From contig CM060978.1 in assembly GCA_030765065.1 (NCBI GenBank), positions 112,263,692 through 112,327,691 on the forward strand: a stretch of 64,000 nucleotides of DNA. Direction: 5' to 3'. Made by a program: the position numbers and the translations under genes. This DNA comes from Deroplatys truncata. Taxonomy: Eukaryota; Arthropoda; Insecta; Mantodea; Mantidae. This document shows, piece after piece, positions 58,438 to 64,000 of this stretch. The notes under the pieces are model-generated. The model ran no database searches. It was not told where the DNA came from and saw nothing but the letters and a program-made list of their open reading frames with translations. Position 1 is the first letter of the stretch. Each line of letters begins with the position of its first letter.

Positions 58438-58578
58438 ACTTTCCCTACTACGTATAGTAAGTAGGGGAAGTATTGCATTCCACCCAAAAATTCGATACCG
58501 AGATTTCACCGGAAATACATGTTTTGAGACATCCTGAATCCAAAAAAAGCATTTTTGGAAACATGTCCGTGTGTGTGT

Positions 58579-58639
<61 letters not shown>

Positions 58640-59345
58640 TGTGTGTGTCTGTGAACAGCATAACTCAAAAACGAACACTCGGATAAGCACCAAACTTGGT
58701 ATTTAGGTTCAGTATCTTCCAAAGATGCGACACGAAGGTTTTCAAGAAAATCCCCCCCACCCCAGATTACCCTTTACATGGAACATTTTTCGAAAATTTT
58801 AATTTTCTCAAAAATGGCTCTAACGATTTTGATTAAAATATCATATGTTTAAGATAATGTCATGAGAAATGAAATGTATATCTCGAATTTTCTGGGAATG
58901 TCTCCAAAAGTATTCTTCATTGTGAACGACTTTTGCATAACTGGTAAACCATAAGAGATAGACAAAATTTTACTGCACAAAAAATGTAGATCGCGTTTAA
59001 ATACACAACTTATGTCATATACATTTCTTTTGTTGAGTGAACTGTTTTCGAGATATTGCTTGTTAGTCCCTTAAATTTTCCAATACTTATACTTTTTCTC
59101 AAATTCGTTATTAATTTTTTTTATGTCCTGGACATGCAAAGAGAATGGAATGCGCCACATAGCAACCAACGTTAAAATATTTGACTATCGCTTAAAAGCT
59201 ACCATATTTCCCTTGCATCTACAAGAAAATAACCAATAAGATTGACATCTCGATATCTCGATTAACATAAAGCATATGGAGAATAGGCGTTTGTAAAAAT
59301 AGATTAAACAAGAGTAGAGAAAGTCATGTGAGTGTAACACATCAG
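58438..59345 (+). repeat. 0.8-0.9 kb repeat family, full-length plus copy with GT microsatellite
   Basis: Starts ACTTTCCCTACTACGTATAG and ends GAGTGTAACACATCAG. An expanded GT run (58569-58652) accounts for its greater length. It interrupts the coding relic of the 3.4-kb element, so it is younger. Confidence 0.9.
58569..58652. repeat. (GT)n microsatellite
   Basis: About 40 GT units with a few GTCT interruptions. The same position in other copies of the repeat has only a few units. Confidence 0.97.
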
Positions 59346-60113
59346 ATTTTTATTCCATGCAGAGATAAGGAGGCTTTCTGGCACACAGCAACATCACCAA
59401 TACTTTTATCTTCAGCAATTTGCCTTATTCTGTAACAGAATGAAATATCACGTAACTGAGCATCATCTTCAATCTTCCTGCTCCTTCTGCTTGATATTAG
59501 TTGAACTGTGATGGGACCAGCAAGGTGAAAGCTTTGTGCATTCCAATCACCCAGTGCATTAAAGTCATGTATTATTTTTTTAATGCCAGAAGGTTATAGC
59601 TTTTCAAAACATTTATTCCTACAGTTACATTCCTCACCAGTTTCAAAACTTTGAGCTCTTAACTTTTAGCAGTGTCACTAACACGTCCATAACTTTTCCT
59701 CTTTTTTGAATTTGTAATCAGATATTTGTGCAGTGTCACACACGTTTCTCCTTCAGTTGCTCAAGTAAAACTAGCAAAGTCATTATTACAATCCCTTATT
59801 ACATTTGAACTTTGTTTGTGATCTGCCAACACAATACACTGTTAAATAGAACTCCATATTCAATCAAATAGGAAGAAACATAAACATCAGATTATTTTAA
59901 GGCACCGTTCTTTCACTATTCGATGTGTAAATGCCCCCTTCTTTCCCTGTCCAAGGAATATTTAAGCAGCAATTACTCAGTAACTAAGAACTTTCTTCCC
60001 CAAGAGTAATAGTGGATCAAAAGAACTCCCAAGTGTAGAATTTAACCAAATGAAAATCTTAATAATGACCAAAGGTGGACATCCCCCCCCTTTTCCCCTG
60101 GACGCTTCATATT

Positions 60114-60467
60114 TTATGGAAATAATAAGTATTAATGTCAAATTAACTCATGTTATGCAATTAAAAGATAATTAGGGCTTTCAACTATTAAAATCTGTTA
60201 CAACTGTCATTTCAGTGCAATGCAAATTGATTTAATAGGTCACTACATTACATTTATATAGTTCTAAAGTTTAATTATTCATATAAGCTATTGTTGTCCA
60301 ATACTATGAAGATAAAGCAAAGTTCTTCAAAAATTACCCAGAATATGGTAAACAATATGAAATGCAGTAAAACTTTTGGGTTTAAAAGCCAGCAAAGGTG
60401 TCTGAGAAAGACTTAGTTGTTCTAATTAAATATGTTTCCTTTAGGTTATCTCTCAACAAAAACCAAT
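60114..60467. other. Continuation of the 44.7-kb repeat, then unassigned sequence
   Basis: 60130-60195 matches 44810-44890. Beyond about 60200 nothing is recognised. Confidence 0.6.
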
Positions 60468-60757
60468 AAAATAAATTGAGTTTAATTTACGGATGCTCTT
60501 TAACTACTATGGTTCTTAGCGTCCCATTCTATATTGGACATGAAAGACTGGAAATTTTACTCAGAGGCCTCTTTATCAGGTTTGAGGTTCTTACAGGCCA
60601 TAAATCTATGACATGGGAACACCAGCTTTACTTCCTTTCTGAAGGAAAAATGCTGAGCATTTTTATGCACAAATGACTCCATTGCCCTCCACCAGGTTTG
60701 AAAGCATGACCTCAGGAGCCAGAGGCAGCATGGTACCCCTAGACCATGGAGGACGAC
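60468..60757 (-). mobile_element. tRNA-derived SINE, family A, copy 4
   Basis: Minus-strand head with CCATGGTCTAGGGGTACC and CTCAATTTAT tail. A 12-bp duplication ACAAAAACCRAT lies at 60456-60467 and 60758-60769. Confidence 0.85.
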
Positions 60758-61232
60758 ACAAAAACCGATGTCTCAGTTTATACAGGATGATAAAGAAATA
60801 TTGCTTCAAGTATTCTCCTGAACAAATACAGTGGAATCTCGTTAGCACCTTCTTCATTAACACGTTTTCCTGTGTATTACGTTGAATTATAAAAGTCCTG
60901 ACACCAAATGCAATAAATAACATTCATTTAGTATGTCTTCTCGCTCTCGCTTACTATGTTCGAGGTTTGATGCCCTCATTCACTATTTTGGCCAATGCTT
61001 GATCATTCCAGTGAGAGTAGATTTACTACATTCAAAGTTTTGACATCCTCATTCGCTACTTTGGTCAAACCAGGCAGGGTGGAACCGGCAGCCATTGGCA
61101 TGCATATATGTGCATATTTGTGAGACGCGATTTGTGTGGGGGGGATAGAGAATGCTTTAGTTTAGCGGTGGCTTGGTGTGGTTAGTTTCTGCTGTTGAGG
61201 AAACGTAATTGTATGTTAACTTTTTGTTCGCA

Positions 61233-63050
61233 ATGGAGAAAAAGAAAGTGTGGCAAATAACCAACAGTGAAAAACTGAAAATCCTTGAAGAAGAGGAATG
61301 CAATCCAAATATGAAATGTGTGGATATAGCGCGGAAGTTAAACATTCCTCCATCAACCTTAAACACAATTGTTAGCAAATGTAAAATAATTGAAACTGCT
61401 TTTGAAGAAGGGAAAAAAGCTAAAAGATAACGTAATCGCCTTGGTCAGTTTACAGAATTAGAAGATGTTCTGCTAAAGTGGTTTACACAAGCTAGCGCTT
61501 CAAATGTTCCAATAGACGGTACTGTGGTTCTAGCTCAAAATTAAATTGAGTTTTATTTATGGACGCTCTTTAACTACTATGATCTTTAGCGTCCCATTCT
61601 ATATTGGGCATGAAAGACCGGTAATTTTGCTCAGAGGCCTCTTTATCAGGCTTGAGGTCCTTTTACGTGCCGTAAATCTATGACACGGGACCACCGGCTT
61701 TACTTCCCTTCCAAAGGAAGCCATACTAAGTATTTTTATGACAGAAAAAAATCCATCGCCCTCCGCTAGGTTTGAACCCGCGACCTCAGGAACTAGAGGT
61801 TAACATGGGAACCACTACACCTCGGAGGATGTCGTGGTTCGAGCTCAGGCAACACATTTAGCACAGAAGATGGGACTGAATGATTACAAAGTGTCCAATG
61901 GCTGAATTGAAAGATTCAAGAATCGACATGGCTTAGTCTACAGATGTGTGCAGGGTGAGGCTGCTGCCCTAGATAATGACGCTACACTGTGTGAAAATAT
62001 AGAAATGTGGAAAAATATAACGCTCCCGTCAATTTTGAAAGACTACAGCCCCGACAATGTTTATAACGCAGATGAAACAGGACTATTTTTTCCATCTTTT
62101 GCCAGATAAAACCCTGAATTTTAAGGGCACTAAGTGTGCCACGGCAGGAAGCTTAACAAGGAAAGGATTACAGTTTTGTTGTGCTGTAATGAAAGCGGAA
62201 CGGAGAAATTGGTACCGCTGGTTATTGGAAAAGCATGCAGTCCACGATGGTATAAGAATGTGTGATCTTTTCCATGTAAATACACTTCCAACATAAAATC
62301 CTGAATAACTTCTGCCATCTTTGAAAGTTTCTTACGTGAATGGGATGCAAGACTGGGCATAAGAAGCACGAAAATTGCACTCCTTAGTGAGCAGTGTCTC
62401 GCTCATTCACCAACTGTTTCAAATTTAAGAAACAAAGATCATTTTTTTCCCAGCAAACTGCACGAGTAAGCTACAACATTTAGATCAAGGCATAATTTGA
62501 TGCATGAAGCATATGTATCAGAAGAGGCTGGTACAGAGAAGGTTGGCTGCACTGAAATCTACAAGAAAAATCACCGTCTTATATGCCATGCATTTTACAA
62601 GAACTGCTTCAGATTGTGTGACGCAAGATACCATTAGAACGTTTTAATAAAGCTGGTTTTTGCAGGGTTCTTGGTGATGCAATCACGCTGAAAGGTGAGT
62701 TTTCCGAGAGTGAAGAATCGCGCCAAATAGCAGATGATGCCGGCGTGTCTTTCGAAACATACATAAACATTGACAATGAAATTCCAGTGTGTGAAACAGT
62801 GATGATAGATGAAATACTTGAAGAACAAGTTAAAGAAGAAGTGTCAGTGGGAGATGAAAGTGATGAGCCAGATTCTGAGCCAATACCTACAGTGTCAGAA
62901 GTGATGCAGGCAATGGACATAGTGAAGCGATATGTGTGCAGTTTCGAAGTTGATGACGTAATGACTTTACTGAATAAGATGGACAGTAAAATTTTGGCAT
63001 TAAAACCAACAAAGCAATCAACTATAGATATGTACTTCGAACCAGTGTAA
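61233..63050 (+). pseudogene. Tigger (pogo) transposase relic
   Basis: Starts MEKKKVWQITNSEKLKILEE with the CENP-B-type HTH VDIARKLNIPPSTLNTIVSK (about 61320-61380). A stop at 61428 is followed by FTELEDVLLKWFTQASASNV, then the SINE. Afterwards come FKNRHGLVYRCVQGEAAALD, SPDNVYNADETGLFFPSF (about 62047-62100, first aspartate kept), KLVPLVIGKACSPRW and ITSAIFESFLREWDARLGI (about 62300-62355). The second catalytic site reads LLSEQCLAHS, having lost the aspartate. The acidic C-terminus VSEVMQAMDIVKRYVCSFEV ends in STIDMYFEPV (62745-63050). It parallels the minus-strand Tigger C-terminus at 53.2-53.4 kb. Confidence 0.9.
61538..61834 (-). mobile_element. tRNA-derived SINE, family A, copy 5
   Basis: A 13-bp duplication TGGTTCKAGCTCA lies at 61525-61537 and 61835-61847, inside the Tigger coding region. 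The minus-strand B box is CGGGTTCAAACC and the tail CTCAATTTAA. Confidence 0.92.
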
Positions 63051-63067
63051 ATAATATCTATACGAGA

Positions 63068-64000
63068 TACGTCCAGCAAGTAAGTTCCGTTTCAATTTCT
63101 CTCCGCTGCAGTGCTGCGATCGCAGTTCTGCGATCGCAGTTCTGCACATGCGCGCCAGACGCTCTGTATCCAGGAGAAGAAACGTGCGCCATTTTGAGAT
63201 CCCTGTCAGCCACGTACGCTTTATTGTGCTTGTTTACATGGTTGGTGTTGATTGAAAATCCCGCCGCCTGTGAAATCAGATCTGTGATTCGTTTTCTGAA
63301 TGCTAGGAAAGTAAAACTAATTGAAATTTATCGGCAAATTTGCGAAGTTTACGGACAAAATGCGATGAGTGATTCAATGGTGAGAAGATGGGTCCAACAG
63401 TTCAATGAAGGACGTAGTGAAGTGCACGATGAAGAACGAAGTGGGCGTCCATCTTTGGTTACAGAAGAACTGGTTCGTGCGATTGATGACAAGATCCAGG
63501 AAAACCGCAAGTTTACAATTAGTGCTCTCGCTATGGAATTTCCCCAAATCTCACGATCACTAATTCATGAAATTGTTACCGAAAAACTGAAATTTCGTGA
63601 ACTTTGCTCTCGTTGGGTACCAAAGATTCTTACTGAGCAACACAAAACAAACCGGATGGGTAGTGCACTTCAGTTTTTGACCCGTCATGATGAAGGCGGC
63701 AAAGAATTTCTAACACAGATAGTCACAGGAGATGAAACTTGGGTTTCTTACGACACCCCTGAAAGTAAGCGGCATTCATTGGAATGGAGGCACACTTCAT
63801 CTCCAGCAAAGGTTAAGCCGAAACAAATCTTGACACATCGAAAAATGATGTGCACCGTGTTCTGGGACTGGAAAGGCATCTTACTCATTGATTTCTTACC
63901 GTGTGGTCAATCAATCAAAGCAGATGTTTATTGCGAGACACTTAGGAAATTGCGCCCCGCAATACAGAATAAGCGCCGAGGATTGCTGTCAAAAGGTGTT
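63068..64000 (+). mobile_element. Mariner element, cut by the window edge
   Basis: TA at 63068-63069 is followed by CGTCCAGCAAGTAAGTTCCG, which resembles a mariner terminal repeat. A transposase frame follows. The right end is outside the window. TGCGATCGCAGTTC is repeated in tandem at about 63115-63142 in the 5' untranslated part. Confidence 0.82.
63257..64000 (+). CDS. Mariner transposase, open frame, C-terminus outside window
   Basis: The frame from about 63257 to 64000 has no stop. It has the mariner N-terminal domain CEIRSVIRFLNARKVKLIEI with IYRQICEVYGQNAMSDSMVR and RWVQQFNEGRSEVHDEERSG (two helix-turn-helix units), the linker WVPKILTEQHKTNRM, the first catalytic aspartate in VTGDETWVSYDTPESKRHS and the core strand MCTVFWDWKGILLIDFLP. 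The second catalytic aspartate should come just after the edge. An initiating ATG in this frame is not obvious; the frame stays open upstream. Of all transposons here it is the least decayed, so probably the youngest. Confidence 0.9.

Larger units (their letters stand above)
57000..59900 (-). pseudogene. Transposase-like protein with Cys-rich N-terminus and C-x-GQNKN domain
   Basis: From high to low coordinates: ETGEECNCRNKCFEKL (about 59590-59640), a cysteine cluster, then KKIIHDFNALGDWNAQSFHL and ITVQLISSRR (about 59480-59590), and a CYRIRQIAEDKSI ... AVCQKASLSLHGI segment (about 59350-59440). After the repeat insertion the best block is open at 57570-57980: LPTPNIVYYKRQLSFYSFNV, VFYTYTETTGKKGANEVASF and LELFCGLCSGQNKNYTLIRY. 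This architecture is common among uncharacterised, multi-copy insect proteins. I recall the C-x-GQN(K/R)N block as a domain of unknown function that looks like an RNase-H-fold transposase core, but this is not verified. Several frame breaks are present. Confidence 0.7.
56697..60113 (-). mobile_element. 3.4-kb inverted-repeat element encoding a C-x-GQNKN protein
   Basis: Ends: ATGAAGAGTCCAGGGGAAAA at the left and, reversed from the right, ATGAAGCGTCCAGGGGAAAA; both continue with a G-run and ATGTCCA. The flanking sequence is contiguous at 44.73-44.90 kb, confirming insertion. Target duplication borders are unclear; AAGTA occurs on both sides. A minus-strand coding relic fills it, and a 0.9-kb repeat is inserted at 58438-59345. 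The superfamily is not recognised with confidence. Confidence 0.75.
60829..63067 (+). mobile_element. Tigger-like element with SINE insertion
   Basis: Left end CAGTGGAATCTCGTTAGCAC preceded by TA is a typical Tigger terminus. The right end (CTATACGAGATACGTCCAG) is only loosely complementary and appears cut into by the mariner that begins at about 63068. Encloses a Tigger transposase relic and SINE copy 5. Confidence 0.82.

Noticed and set aside
58473..58706. Open frames through the GT repeat (VCVCV / THTHT proteins)
   Set aside because: Simple-repeat translation with no domain; lies inside a dispersed repeat.
1..64000. CRISPR arrays, operons or bacterial promoters
   Set aside because: The content is eukaryotic (spliced exons, LINEs, SINEs); the direct repeats present are tandem duplications, LTRs or transposon ends without spacer arrays.

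Overview
The window looks like nuclear DNA from an arthropod, most likely an insect. It is AT-rich and intron-rich, and it is dominated by old, nested transposable elements of typical animal families (Penelope-like, Ty3/Gypsy, LINE, hAT, pogo/Tigger, mariner, Harbinger-like, tRNA-derived SINEs). No bacterial, plasmid or phage features are visible. I cannot name the species.

The only recognisable host gene is on the minus strand: six exons of the neuronal adhesion molecule Neuroglian (L1-CAM family). They lie at 43834-44068, 37913-38031, 36780-36966, 29270-29705, 27249-27414 and 8290-8500. In transcript order they encode the membrane-proximal fibronectin III domains, the transmembrane helix and the first part of the cytoplasmic tail. 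All five internal splice junctions keep the reading frame and use GT/AG borders. The N-terminal Ig part would lie beyond the right edge. The C-terminal ankyrin-binding exon was not found and is probably beyond the left edge. Nearly everything else is intron fill or upstream sequence.

Region by region: 1-4.1 kb is a head-to-head pair of Penelope-like elements flanked by a 15-bp direct repeat, with a candidate hammerhead ribozyme at each outer end. A LINE fragment and a Tc1/mariner-type relic follow (to 7.6 kb). The 18.7-kb intron between the last two Nrg exons holds an 11-kb Ty3/Gypsy element (8.7-19.8 kb) that was invaded by a pogo-like transposon, a miniature LTR element and an unclassified insertion carrying a SINE. 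It also holds two LINE reverse-transcriptase relics split by a Tigger-derived element, and a LINE ORF1 relic with an SGNH-esterase-like domain. The 29.7-36.8 kb intron holds a TTAA-flanked MITE, a hAT relic, an inverted cluster of a 0.8-0.9 kb repeat family, SINEs and a Harbinger-like fragment. The 38.0-43.8 kb intron holds a third Penelope relic and a LINE endonuclease relic. From 44 kb rightwards come two Gypsy-like relics, a hAT with an 8-bp target duplication, a Tigger split by a Harbinger-like element, a 3.4-kb inverted-repeat element coding for a protein with a C-x-GQNKN signature, a second Tigger broken by a SINE, and a mariner whose transposase frame is still open at the right edge.

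The most interesting items are the Penelope pair with its ribozyme candidates, the 3.4-kb C-x-GQNKN element, the conserved 0.8-0.9 kb repeat family, and the insertion chronology that can be read from target duplications.
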